The notes beneath the pieces are model-generated. The model saw nothing but the letters and a program-made list of their open reading frames with translations. It was not told the DNA's origin and ran no database searches. This document shows, in pieces, positions 25,601-40,600 of a stretch of 64,000 bases of DNA (positions are counted from its first letter, which is position 1; each line of letters opens with the position of its first letter). Location of the stretch: contig NC_049993.1 of assembly GCF_000003815.2 (NCBI RefSeq), positions 14,398,745-14,462,744 of the forward strand, given 5' to 3'. The translations under genes were made by a program, and so were the position numbers. The stretch is from Branchiostoma floridae. Taxonomy: Eukaryota; Chordata; Leptocardii; Amphioxiformes; Branchiostomatidae.

Positions 25601-28600
25601 AATACTTATCTATTATTAGCCCAATGGGAACAAAAATGCCAACAGTTATTCTAATAATGAGTAATGTTTCTTTCAGATCGAAATAATGGAGTGACCCATA
25701 TTTGCGATGATTTGTTTTTTCTTTCCAGAACAAATGTTAACATGTTAGCATAATCGATAACGTTACAGTAACATGCTCTTTGAGTGGCGTTATTATCGTT
25801 ATAACACGTCTAGACAAGACGAGAATTAGGTCAAAAATCCCATAAAGATTGTAATTTATAGCCGTGGTAATTTGTCACATTATGACGTCAAGAAAGCCTC
25901 CGTAATTGATTATACGACAGTGCCTCTTCTGTATACTATTAACAATGCAATTAGATGCTAATTGTACATATATTGATTTATTTTTTAAACCTGTATTGGG
26001 AACAATCGCTAACAATCTACCATTATAATTGCGACATGTATTTTAAGAAGAAAGACTATTGTTCTGTGTATTCCGCAAAATTTTATTGTGAACCTTTATG
26101 ATTGTTTTCTTACATTTTCTGCATTTGTGTGATTGTTTTAATGGTATATGATTTGATAAATAAAAATGTAATAATGAATGTTATTCTGCATGCCGTGAAT
26201 TTGTTAGATTCAACAATGAAAAAATAAACATCATGTTTGTTTCTAATAATTTGCTGTGGTCCAAGGACTGGTAAAAGTATACATAAGTCATTGTTCATAT
26301 TCGGTCTTATGTTTTTGATTAATAATTGTGTGATAAGTATTTTATCTGCTTCGCATTTTGACATTAATAATAATTCACAAGTATGCTATTATGTCATTTC
26401 TGTAATCCAGCTTTATGTATTATCTAATGTGCTTAAAGATGAGACTTCTCGTAAAGAATAGATAAACATTGAAGATTATACAATGTGATTCAAGTCAATG
26501 ATGTATCCCCTTGTGCCCTGTTAAGCACTGGTTGAAAGCAGCAACACGCCCTACCCCATGACCGTCAGGGGGATGGTGGGCGACCGTGTGACCCTCCGCG
26601 GGAAATTCCAGGAAAGCCTGGCGGGCGTCATCGCCATAACCTGGAGTAAGATAGACAGCGCTGACGGTGGTTCCAGGAACGCAGTCGCCATTTGGTCTCC
26701 CAGTGGCAAAGATGCTAGAGATATGACCTTTGACCCCTTGAAGGAGAGGACAAGACTAAACAGGGATGGTTCCCTGACGCTACAGCCCGCCATCTCGTCT
26801 GACCAGGGACTTTACGTACAGACGGTTCTGATTGATGGAGTTGGGCAAAAGGAATATTACGTCGCGGTGGAAATTCACGGTAGGTTTCCTTTGCTTTATA
26901 AGTCATTTTTTGTATCCCTGAAAGGTCCCATCTTAAATAGTAATTCCGATGACTAAGGCTATGTTCTGCAACGTCTTGCCAGAACCAAATCAAGAGCAAG
27001 TGGCCCACTCGATGTGAGGACGGTCATGAAACGCCTACATAATTACCAAATAATCCACCGAGTGAGCGTAGCAAAACAGAAATAGATGGTGAAAAGTGAC
27101 AGCAGTATAGAAATGTGGCAATCCTAAATCTATATAATTAAGTTAAGTTATCAAGTGCTTTCACATAACATGTCACCAAATTATGGTTCTTATAGCCCCT
27201 TCCACCAGACTCTAGACGTCCAGTTTTTAACACCTCTAGCTTTACGTTAAACTTTGAATTCGCAACGAACCAACGAACACATAAAAGGACTTAAGATACA
27301 CACACTGGAAACCAAGGTCTCACAGTTTGCTGATGATTCTAATTTTCCTCTGCAACCCGAAGCACAATCTCTAGTAGCCCTCGTTGAAGATTTAAAGAAT
27401 TTTTCAATAATTTCTGGCTTAAAACCGAACTTTGACAAATGTACGATTTTAAGAATAGGCTCTTTAAAAAACACAACTTTTTCTCTCCCTTGTGATCTTC
27501 CTATCAAATGGACTAATGGCCCTGTACAACTTCTAGGGATTATGCTGGGTTTAGGCACAACTGGTTATACCGAAAAATTAGATCAGAATTACTGGACAAA
27601 ACTAGCTAAGATAGACAAGATCTTGCTCCCCTGGAGAGGACATTCCTTAACACTTTTTGGTAAAATTGCCTTGGTGAACTCCCTAATAGTATCACAATTT
27701 ACATATCTATTCATGGCATTACCTTCTCCTAGCGCCAAGTTCTTTAAGGAGTATGAGAAAAAGATATTCAATTTCATTTGGAATGGGCGCCCAGAAAAGA
27801 TTAAACGCAAGGTTATATATAACACCTATGACTGTGGTGGTCTGAAATTAATACACTTACCCACTTTTGATCTCACTCGTAAGGCATCGTGGATACCTAG
27901 ACTATGGCAAGCAAAAACACCTTTAAGTAAATACTTGACTGATTTCCCAGATCCTGTATGTAAACTTTACCCTTTCTTGCAATTATCTAAATATCATATA
28001 GACTGTATTCTTACTAAGTTTTCTCGGTCTGTTAGTCCTTTCTTCATCAATGCCCGTAAAGCATGGCTTTCCTTCCAATTTAAGCCACCTGAAACACACC
28101 AGGACATACAATCACAGCTTTTATGGCTCAACTCAAATATTACTATAGACAGCAAGCCTATTCACTTTAGAAAGCAAGCTACTGGTCAAATATTATTTAT
28201 AAGTGACCTTTTAGATACAAATGGAAAATTTTTGTCATATAAGGAATTATCGCTGAAATTTGGGAAAACTCTTCAAATGATGGAATATAATCAAATAATC
28301 TCCGCTATCCCAAGCACCTGGAAAAGACATCTTAAGGATAAACCACTTACTATAGGACCTAATGCACCCTTCATATCAAACTATTCCTGGTTGGGGGCAC
28401 GTAAGATAAATAAAGATATATACATGACAACTCTTTTAACAAATAACGTAGTCCAAACCCCAGTTAAAATCCAAACATATTGGGAAGAAATACTTGACAT
28501 AATAATACCATGGAAACAAGTTTTCAGACTGGTATACAAGACTACAATATGTCCGAGACTAAGATTTTTCCAATTTAAGATGTTACATAAATTTCTACCT

Positions 28601-31600
28601 ACCAGAAAAATGTTATATATTTGGAAACTCTCGGACAGCCCTATTTGCATACACTGTGGAAATGAGCAAGAAGACACACTGCATCTATTTTGGGAATGTC
28701 CAAGAGTTTCCCAATTTTGGAGAGATGTTAAGAAATGGCACGAACGAGTATCGAGTGAACCATTACACATAGATCTAGCAAGTGTAATTTTGGGTGATCT
28801 AACAGTAAATTCTCCTAGGCTGAACAATACACTAATATTAATGGCAAAATTTTTTATTTACAAACAGCAAGAAAAACACCTATCATTAAACCATTTTATC
28901 TCATATATTAAGACTTCTTACAAATTGGAATTTATAATAGCTTCCAGAAAGAACAAATTGGCAGTTCACTACAGTAAATGGGGAGAAATACTTCACATCA
29001 TTTCTTAAACCCCTCTATTTTCTTTTTGTCTTTTGTTACTCTTGTGGTTTTGCATTATTCAATTATTTTCACTAGTATTTGAAGCGAAATGTTGTATTGA
29101 TGGTTTCTTATGTGTCTTTACTTTATTTGGGATTATTCTTGTTTACAATTTACCATTAATTTACACTGATGTTACTTTTCTTATGTAAACGATACTACCT
29201 TATACTGCTGTATTAGTTTATTTGGTTGGTATTATTTTCTTCCCGCTGTAGTATTGTTATCTATTTTTGGATCCGTGGTTTATGTTTATGTTTTGTCTCA
29301 GTTATTGTCTCCATCTCTATTGTCATTATGTATTCTTCTGTTATTTCTGTTTATTTGAAATGCAATAAATATAAAAAAAAAAAAAAAAAAAAAAACTTTG
29401 AATTCGCTGTCACCATGGGGTGGGATGCTGTGAAAACGGGTCTCACTAAATACCAAATATCCGAGAACTACCGAAAACAAACGAACACAACCACAATCTT
29501 TTGTTTTAGGTAGATTTCAAGTTGTTTTCGGTAGTTTTCGGTAGTTTTCAAGTTGTTTTCGTTTTTTCCGTAGTTTTCGGTATTTAGTGAGACCGGTAAA
29601 AACTGGTTCCCCACGAACCAAACTATAAATAAGCTTTTATTGGGTTGATTTCCCATATAGCATCGCCTTACATTGATTCACATTAAAATCCTGATCTTCT
29701 ATAGGATCATCTTGGCACTTCTCATGTTTTAGATCAATCTCATGGCTTAAGGGTGAATCGGCACACGCTCACGAGGTTCTCAATCAATCCATGGCAGTGA
29801 CAGACTGGCGAACAGAAATCCGTTATTGGCAAAAACTTTGGTCACACCACAATTTATTTGTTGCTTCTCGGAATTTTCAGAAAAAAATGGACCGACTGGT
29901 TGAAATGAAATAAAAACATAACAGCGTTTTTCAAAGCGTAAAGATATATGGCTGAAATAGCACAAAATAACAACAGACTGAGGAATTGTATGGCACGTTT
30001 CATGCAATGGATCCCTCATTTGATTTGTCAGAAATGTTTTGAATAAAAGACATTGTTTTTAGACTGAAATTATGTTCTGTATTGTAATATTCACAGGTTC
30101 AGTGTGATAGCAAAACCTGTATTGTTTACTCTTGGGACTTTTGGGGGGGGGGGCGGTGGTGGTTGACAAAAATGGACAGGCGAATATGAGAAACAACAAA
30201 TAAAATTAGTTTGGCATTACGATATATGATTACCTCTTTACGCCCAATAATCAAAATGGCGTACAGCACAATATTGACGACCTATTGCCGAAAGGAGGCA
30301 GGGTATCTTATGACCGGATTATATTCTTTCTAGACTTTATTTGGGAGGAGGGGGGGGGGGGCAAAAATGGATAGGCGAATCCGATAAGCAACAAATAAAA
30401 TTGGTGTGGCATTACGACATATAATTACCTCTTAACGCCCAATAAACAAAATGGCGTACAGCACAATATTGACGACCTATCGCCGGAAGGAGGCAGAATA
30501 TCTTATGACCGGATTAGTTTCTCCCGGCTTCTCACTTTCACAACTGATCCCCCCCAACACGCAGAACGTGACCATTCAAATAAATCCAGGCTTCAAATTA
30601 GCGTCAACAAGACGACTAGCTTGTTTTACCGTGCGTGCTTTGAATCCACTTAGAGCTAGCTGATGGTAAATTGGGCTAATTCTACAGAGAGCCGAAACGA
30701 TTTTATCAGAAAAGCTGGCATACATGTCAGTTCGTTTAGTTTGTCCCATGTAGCCCAATCCTAATAATACTAGGCTTCAAACTTTAGTGTAGTCTTGCAA
30801 TTATTTCATACAATATATTTGTGTACGCTTTGTGTATTGGACATATACTTGCAGAATTGTGTTATAGATATATGCATGAGAAACAAAATAGACATTAGCA
30901 AAATCTTCTGCTTCTTTAGTCAAATATGATAGCTTAATAATTAATATGATGATTCTATAAAATTATGTGCCACTTTTATTGCATATTTGTCTTCCAATTT
31001 TCAAACTCTAATTACCAATGGCTGACTGTGATTTGCTTATCTCGTGGAATGTTCTTGTTTAGTTCTAACCCCTGCGTGTCACGACAGTAAATAATTACAT
31101 TTGCATAATCAAATCATACATTAAATTGCAAATAATACCATTAATACTTTATTGCGTCGTTGTGCAATATGCACTGACAATCTTTGTAATTATGACGAAT
31201 ATCAATGGTGCAATTCTGATAACATAAATGAGATTATTGTGATAGAAATAAGCCCAAGAAAATCATTATAATATCAAAGCTGCATATAATCATGTGAAAA
31301 TTGTTATTAATTTATTGCAGTGTCTACGTACATAACAAATGTATACCAACATACTACTTCTTTCTTATGGCAAGCGCTGAACTTTTGCACGAATGTCCTT
31401 AAACTAAATTCTAATTTAAGACGCAATGTCAATGGTAATGACATAATCGTCCTCGCCACCATTGTGACTAAAAGGCATTATAAATTCCATTAAGACGTTA
31501 AGAGTGCATAGAAGCTGCATTCATGTATTCTGTTCTATGCGAATTGACATTCCCTTTTCTCCCCGTGGATGAGGGGGTGAGTTGTTGTTAATCATCCCAT

Positions 31601-34600
31601 TTGCTCTAATGGGCTTTGCATAAGGGACCTGGATAACCCACTATTGTTCCATGTAATACTTGGTACGCCGAAGATCCCATGGTATTACTCATTACCAGCA
31701 GACTATGCCACAGAATATTTACAATTCTGTGTGTATGTGTACATGTAGGACCTATGCTTCTCATTAGGGATGAGGTTACCATTGGCAATTCCAAAAGGCT
31801 ATTACCTTAGCCAAGAAGGTTATGTTTTGGGTAGCGTTTGTATGTAACTTTCTATGTATGTATGTATGTATGTATGTATGTATGTATGTATGTATGTATG
31901 TATGTAGAAGACCAGCATAAATCAAGAACGCCAGGATGGATTGTATTGGTATTCGATATGTTTTAACGTGTAGTTGCATTTGCATCAGTGTTCGCCCTCT
32001 GTCGAGAGAAAAATGTGTTTTTGACTGGTTTTCGGTAAAAAAAAAACTTGTGTGGTACTTTTGTTGAATATGGTTGTTGATGCAAATCTTTGTTGTTTAT
32101 AAGGGACCTGAGCAAAGAAATATTGTTTCATGTAATGCTTGGTACGCCGAAGATCCCAGTGTATTTTACCATTACCAGCAGACTATGCCACGGGATATTT
32201 ACGATTCTGTGTATATCTGTACCTCCAGGACCTCTGCTTCTCATTAGGGATGAGGTTACCATTGGCAATTCCAGACGTTTATATAACGTGGAGCTGCATT
32301 CGCATCAGTGCTTGCTCTCTAATGTGACTTCTTGCTGGTTTTCAGTAAAAAAAAAGATACTGGTTATGAACACCTGTTTTATGTGGAATTTTGATCAACA
32401 AATGTTTCTCACAAGGACTCCTACTAAAATTTCAACAACCGAGCCTAAACATATGGTATGTCCATTATTTGGTTGCTCAAGTTGCTAGTTACAAATGCCA
32501 TCTGTTGTAATAATGGCTGTTCTTTTATAAATGCTGTAGCATACTGAGTCCAAGATATGTTCTGTTCTCTGTGAAGTAACTTTGTGTAAGTCCCATCTAG
32601 TCTGTTTTGCAGTTGGCAAGTAACTGTCCAGGTTTCAGCATTATGCAGCAAAATAGGTTCCACTAGAGTAGTAAACACTTGGACCTTTAGCTTGTTAGGG
32701 ATGTTAGACTTCCAGATTTTGTCCAATTTGGTGTATGCAATTGCCTCCCATGCTAGGGCTTTCCTAGTTTCAAAGTCCAGTAAAATAACGTTCACTGTAG
32801 CAACATCTCTCTTAGTCAGTAGTATCACAATTAGGCATGCTCGGCTAACATAGTGAAGGCTGCTCGGAAAATCCCCGCTAACGCATTTAGACAGGAATTG
32901 TTTTGATCCACTCACACCAAGAAGGACCCCCTATTGGTTAAGTGTCAAGGACGTATGTGTTATTATAGGCTCTCGTTAAAAGTTATCACTACTAAATTCC
33001 TTGACTTCACGCTTTATAGTCCGACACAGCATGCTTCTGTAGTTGAGTATGGTTGTATGGAAGCAACTGATTGCTATAACAGGATACCAGAATACGCTTC
33101 GACAGCATGTCTCACATCTTATATTATTTTTGATTATTTTGTCTACTTTCTAGGGACTACAGTTTTGCCAAAGGCCCTCTAAGTTGCCGGCCCAAAGCCG
33201 CTTGCATGACGCTTTTGATGAATATGGCTTATGTTGCAAATGTTTGTTGTTACTGATGTTAGAACAAGCTTTGACAGCAAATAATCGTGTCTGCCATCTG
33301 CTATTATTTTGCATTGTTTGGGTTGACTGCTGCTGCTTTGCATTCTATTGATTGACATTACCCGAAGCTAGGCGCCAGTTTAAATCCTCCAGATGCTTCG
33401 TCCCAGTTTGAACCAGCGGGCTTTGTCGTCCCCCGTGTTTAAGGCCCAATATTTGTATGCAAAGAAGGTACCAAAGGATTACAGCACACACTTCGTCGTT
33501 CCTAGATAGGGAACTAGGAAGTAAACCGATGGTTTGTGGCGTTATCCGCTGAACAATGTGAGGTTCCAATGCATGGGCACGCTAAGACCGTCTGAGCAAG
33601 ATGAACGGGTCACAAGTGACGGGAATTTATTGCCTTCTTTTATCACTGCCCGTGGATTAGACTCAAACATGTCCCGTCTACTTATACCTAAGCCAGGGGT
33701 GGTTACAACGAAATGCAATCTACTTTGTATCGTAGAGCCCTTAGTAGACGCCTCCGGCATATTCCACTGGCAATTGACATATGAAAGACTTGTGCTTTGA
33801 CTTTGAAATATAACGACTCATAGTTAAGAGTTATGGAGAACTGTCGCTGAATCTTTAACAAGTTCTTGGTAATATGTCTTCATAACTTTCATCTGCTGAG
33901 TCGAAATTGCCGCCTTTGTAATCTTGCCAATAATAGAAGATAACTATCTCGGAGAAAAATGTGTCCCATCTTTATTCTCTTTTAGGTCGACTATATATTT
34001 ACATATAAGTCTCAGATCGAATCATCTACTGCAGATTTTCTCCATTCGATGTTATTATGGACGTAATTCTAGTGGTAATTAGCGGTGATTTGACCCATCT
34101 ATTGGGGGCAATGATTCGTTGAAAACCATTGGAAAACCTGCCGTAATTCTAGCCTAATTGATGACGGAATGTCCTGTTCCAATTACGAGTCAGTGTGTGA
34201 TATAGTAGCCAGTGTTCACCAATGATCGGGGTAGTCCTATATTTCAAACTCGTAACGTCGTTTTATTGTCATCACATGTCCAAAACCTTTATATTTACGA
34301 TCTATATAATGTAAGGGTCAAGGTTATGGAATTCTTTTAGCGTCTTAAAGAGGGGTATGCGAATTTCTTGCAGCCATTTGTTTTAGTTGGATCAGACTTT
34401 GTAAGAAAATAAGTAAACATTACTGGTGTACGATGACTTGGAAGCGTAGAATTGTTTACCAAATAAACTAAATAATGGGATAGATTGATTCATTTCTCAG
34501 GCCAGAAAATATGAAGTCCTATGGTCGGATAAGTACTTTAGTAACGTATTCAGTCTATTTTGCCAACTTCTAAAGTTTTAGCTTTTGGCAGTTTTGGTGT

Positions 34601-37600
34601 ACATTTATTTAATGGCATAATGATCACTTCAGTGTCACTGACGAAAGATAGTGGATACTATCTGAAACGTCTGACCGTTTTCAAAACCATATCCAGTTGC
34701 CTGTGAGTGAAGGCTTTTCGGCAAACTCTTCATTTATTGTAACTTGTGTTGGTTGTCATATCTTAACAAATATTCAAATATTCTTGACGTACGTTATCGA
34801 TATGAAAGTTGATGTATGCATACGGAAAAGAGTATTAATCTGACAGAAAGCACAGTACATGATAGTTGACAGTTGTCTGATATTGACTTGATGGACAGAT
34901 CAAAGATGGTAATGACGAATGCGATATCCGAACATGGGTCAAAAGGCAACCATAATGAAGGAATCGATAATCTTGTAAACCCCGAAGGACAAGATGTCCC
35001 TGAATGTAGCACACTATTCCAACAGACACCCTGTACTCATGTAAACTGCCTAGTAGTTAATACTGTCATTCATCTAATCTGGGACTGGCTACCAGTACAG
35101 GAAATTCAGGTGCAGGTCCGGTTCATGACCTGATTCAGTATGTGAAAACTTGTGAATGGACGATACTCAAAACAATGGTCTTTCTTGCTACAAAGAAATC
35201 TGTTTTGTGTAGTATTCGACTCACGCTGACGTTTTAAAACCTTACAAGGCTACCTCTGTACGATTGACTGTAAAAGTTGGTAGAAATGACTAAACACTCT
35301 TACCACTGCGCTCTTGTTATTTCCTTCGGCCGGTAAACCCCCAAACGTGTGAATGCCTGATCATATAATCTGTTCATTTTCCAATCAGTCAAACATCCGG
35401 TACACCGATTATTTTCAGGTCCGGTTTTTCTGGACCGGTCCAATGAGAAAAAAATGATTTTGTACCGGTACTACCCACATCTTATCTAATCACAACCATT
35501 TGAACGCTGTGCCTAAGTTTTCAGTCTTATGTTACTAAAAGGACGAGAAACGATTCTATATCAAGGGCATACGTCTACTAAAAATGAAATACTGCAAAGG
35601 GTAGAAAGATTACATCGGTATTACACTATTCACTGTGGACATATAGCCTCTATGCGGAAATTATTTGTCATTCTAAAGATCGATATCGTTTATGTTCTTT
35701 ATTAATGTTGCCGAAGAACATGTTGAATGTACGTATCCTCACCAGCATACGATAGGATTGAGAACTATCTCTTTGAACAAAATACGCCATGACATTACTC
35801 TTCAGAGTGGTTTAGTATCCTTTGCTACTGAGAGATCTTTCTTCATTCTGCTTCTATCCTTGTGTGGGTGACTCACAAAGGCCAAAAACACTCTATTCAG
35901 CCAAAAGCTAACTGGATAGTAATGAATGGATTGAATTCATATCTACGTCGATGAAGGTTAGACATCCAGGTAATAAGATATGCCAAAAATTAGTTACTCA
36001 AGCAACTGGATTTGATTTTGGAAACGATCAGACGTTTCAGTGTCATTGACGAAAACTGGTGGATTCCAGTTGAAACGTCTGACCGTTTCCAAAATCATAT
36101 CCAGTTGCTTAAGTAACTACTTTTTGGCATAGAATTCATATCTAATTTGGTAAACATGTATATCTTGCTGAGATCTAGAAACAAAAAGGTTTTGGCTCCT
36201 TTGTAATGATAGTTTTGTGCTTGTTGATTTAACGATGTTATAGTGATCAGATTGAAGGTGTATATCTACATGTTTGCAAGGCAAAAAATCAGTTCAAACC
36301 CCTTACAGTCTTTTATGTTATGTTGGAAGTTATATCTAGACTTCTCCATGATATTAATGACAGAATATGTGCATTTTTTAAAACAATAATTGGGGGAAAC
36401 TGAAGAGAATGTCGTTTTCAGAATGCTCACTGTACATAGACACGAGGAAGGTCCAAACCAAAAAAATATGTACTTTAACGAATTACTAATTTTTCTCATA
36501 TATTGGGTCATCTCAAATCTACAATGGACTAGGGAAATTAATTTGTTCATGTTTAACAAACAGACATGGTGGAATATATCATCATTTTCCTTTTTTTGTG
36601 GTTATTCAAGTCGATGCATTGATTCAGTTTTGTTCATGGATGTTTACTGGACACTTTTCTTATTGCCATCCATGCAGGCATTAATACGTCACGTATCTTA
36701 ATCAATACGTCTAGCACATGATTGGCATGGGTATTCAATAAACGCCATTGTCACTGTCATGTATACAAACTCTTGTATTTAACGCGATGGTTGTCTTATT
36801 TCTCAGTACCACCAACTGTTAAGCTGTCTATGCCGAGAAGAGGACAAGCCGTGGAGCATTCTACATTGTCTCTCCACTGCTCTGTGGAGAACACCAGTGC
36901 CTTAGTCAGCCCTATATACTGGACTAAAGACGGAGGTATAATCGACACCAGCATGCGGATGTCAGTCACGTTAAAAAGTGGAGACAACATCAGGAACACT
37001 TCGTTAGTGATTCCGTACGTCGAGAGAAAAGATGGCGGGAATTATTCGTGTGTGGCGGAGTACCTCACGGGATTTCAAACGGCCAGCGTTCTATTGGACG
37101 TGTTGTGTGAGTACACCCTTCTGTTACATTTATAGTTCACCTTTATCCGTGAGGTTATCTATACCCGCTGGTTAAAAAAACAGAATAGTTAGGGATATCA
37201 AGCTGACGGACAGTCCATCGCCTTGAAAATGAATGTATTATTTCGAAAATATTGCAACTTAACCCTATCTAGACCGGGGAGGGGGGGCTAAAAGTGCCTG
37301 CGCCAACTTTGACGTCGTATAACTGCCGAACGACGTATGCTAGAACTACGAAACTTGGTGACTTTTCCGAAAATATATTTACCAAATTTATTAATTTCAG
37401 TTTCAATTATGGGATTTCATAGTTTTATTGCTATACCAAACTTGTTTATCTATATCATTAAGATCCTGTGTAATTTCAAGTTACATTTCTAATTAATTAT
37501 TCATAATTCATGCTAATTTGATGACGTCATGGGTCAAAATCCAAGATGGCGGACAATGCCTTTTTCAACGATAGATACATGTAATTTAATTAAACAAGTG

Positions 37601-40600
37601 CTTCAAAATATATTATTTTCTTACAAGACATAATCAATTGAACCTTTTTAGTCCACTTCTATTGTTTTTTGGAGTTATATGTGGAAAAAATCGTATTTTA
37701 GAAAGTTCAAGCTTGTCGATCCAAGATGGCGGACAAATGACGTCATTTTCTGACGTCATGTTGGCGTCAGTATCGTCTTCATTGCCAACAAAAGACTTGG
37801 CAGACTTAGACACCAACAATGTAACCTTTATAGTCATCGTTTTCTTTAATACCTTTAAGTATAGCGGAAATTTTATATGTAGACGATTTTAGCCTAAAAT
37901 ATGACATTATGACGTCATAATTACGTCATATTACATTATAACGATACCAAACTTACAGAAAACTTTACTAGTACATTATCCCCTCTAAATTTAGTGATCG
38001 TAACCCAAGCCGTTTTGAAATTACGAAGGGGGGGGGGTCAAAAGAGCCCCCCCGTCCCAGGTATCCCAAAAAAGCCCGGTCTAGATAGGGTTAAACCACC
38101 GGCAATCAACATGAAATCTCAAAATAACCAGTTTTGAAAACAACGGATATAGGTTACCCTACGGATAAAGGTGAACTAGTGTTATCTATTAGTACACCTC
38201 AATTTCCCAAAGTTTGCGACCTCTCTGAGACGATCTGTAACCAATTGATTTGAGTGTTTTATGTAACCAAGTTCATAAAATCCTAGACTTTTACTCTTTG
38301 TGAGGTTTGTTTCAGATATTGCTATATATTCCAATCATAAAGTCAAAAGTAACACAAATTCAACTTTTATCTCAGCAAACTAAAATAAAAACTTGACACT
38401 GAAATAAAAAAAAATGAGCTTATGTCACAATAGTTCTTCACCCACTGTTTTACAACACTAATTGGAAACCATGCGGTAAGAATGTTTTTAAAGCTCGTTT
38501 TGTTAACAACTCAAACTTATAATTTACCTGCCTTCCAAGTTAGGAGTCCTTAGGGATTGAAAATATATTTGATATCCAATGCAGCGGTAGTAAAACCAAT
38601 TAAAAACAAATGCATAAATGCCAACGTATTCTCCTGACAGAAAATACAGATCAGTATCATTACTCACACAGCACGTGTTTCCTGTTAATCTAAGTCCCCG
38701 GATTTATATACATGTATTTAATGACTGTTCATGGATTCCCGTACCTCTGAGGTGCTAGAGTGTGGTGCAACGGCCTCTGAGATTAATGAGTTGTTCCAGT
38801 AGGCAAGGGGTGAAACAGTGGGGTGTCTGCGTAATGGGGCTCTGTGATATGTCTTAACTAGTGTTAGCTTAGGAAACGTGAAACTATTGGCACTCCACAA
38901 GGTCCCTTTGGAAGCATCTTTCTCGATGATTGGTACCAGAAGGGAGACAGGGAGAAGAAAAAACAGCCGCAGCGATTTACCAAACTGCTTTTTTTAGAAA
39001 CTGAAAGAACTTCACTGAACATAAAGATTTAAACTGTTGCGCACAACGAAAAGAAATTGCGGTAAAGAAGGCACTCGCCATTTTTCTCTGGCTTCGAAGG
39101 GTAGTCACGTGATCTAGGGGTCAAATGTCACACAGGTCATGCGACAACAGCCAGCAACCATCTTGTTTCCACACTAGATCATAGTAGATGTTGTATAATT
39201 TGCATGACAAATTGGTGGTGACAAAATCTACATAGTGTATAATCTTATGACAGCTATATTGCTTATTACACAAAGCTTTGTCTCAGAACGTTGCACCACG
39301 AATGGTCCCAACTGAAGATTGATTCAATGTTTTCAAAACTGAAAGGAATGTCAAATTTCAATTCCTGATTTCTTTTTTCTTTCAAATGCCGGCCAGTATA
39401 CATACGCGCAAGAGTAGTTGTAGAAGAACTTTTGATACAAATTGAAAAAGATGTTATCATATTGAATGACATTTTCAGACCTAACAATGTGTGAATAAGA
39501 GCCGCATATACATGTATGCCAAAACTTGTTGCAGAAATCAAGACAATTTAAATGTTTAGAAATAATGCCTAATACATTATTGTTATAATTCTATGAGTCA
39601 AAAAGTAAAAGAAAAAATTCTAGTAGAGCCGTGCAAATTTTTTTTATATCATATTGTTGATATCCATATGGTTTTGTTTATATGTTGGACGCCATAAAGT
39701 GTGCACTGTAGTTTATTGGCATTTACTTGAAGTAGGTCGACTACACCTGTGTTAATAGCCACAAACTATCGCAATAAAATTCCGCAAATTTAGCCTTTAA
39801 TTCCAATTTCACCTAGACACTTCTGAGTCAAAACATATTACATCTTATTTATATGAATTGAATGCAATTGTAAGGAGGACTTGGTGGTCTTTATACAGTA
39901 AATCATAGCCTTGACATTCACTGGTGTAGAAGAATAACTATATATGTATATATGGCCTACTTCTGTCGATATCAACCATGATAAAATCGTAATTGATATC
40001 AGCCCTACAGCGTCGACTGTGGCTAAACAGTCCTATACTAGAATGACAGACCCTGACACATAGGGCATTATATTTGAAAGCTGACTCAGGTTAGAATAAC
40101 AATTATGTAGTCATGTATAGTATAAGTATAGTATAAGAAAGAAAATATTCAACCCTTGATATTCCAATGCCAAGAAAGCTCATTCTGTCTACTAGTAGTA
40201 TGTATGTATGGTAAGCAAAAGCAGCCAACATGGTACTCTTAACTCATTGTCGCAGCTATAAGCCTTTGTTATTGTTTAAAAAAAAGAATAGTCATTTCAG
40301 TCTCTCAGTGACATGAAATATATGAAACATTACAGACGCGGCAAAGATCATCAACATCTCCAATCCCATCGTGCCTTTCGTCGGAGAAAGCGTGGAGCTG
40401 CTGTGCCAAGCCGAGGGAAACCCCACCCCAAACGTCACGTGGTACAAGGCAGGGCTCGGGGAACCAATCGCCTTCGTCCGCGGGGTCAACAGGAGGGCTT
40501 CCGCCTCCGTCATCATTCCTGAGTTGAAGACCAATGAGAGCCAAGATTACCTCTGCGTGGCGTCCAATGACGTTGCCGATGCCGATTTCAAATCCGTGTT

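Noticed and set aside
28381-28827. 148-codon minus-strand frame inside the LINE
   Set aside because: Shadow of the LINE reverse-transcriptase frame on the other strand.
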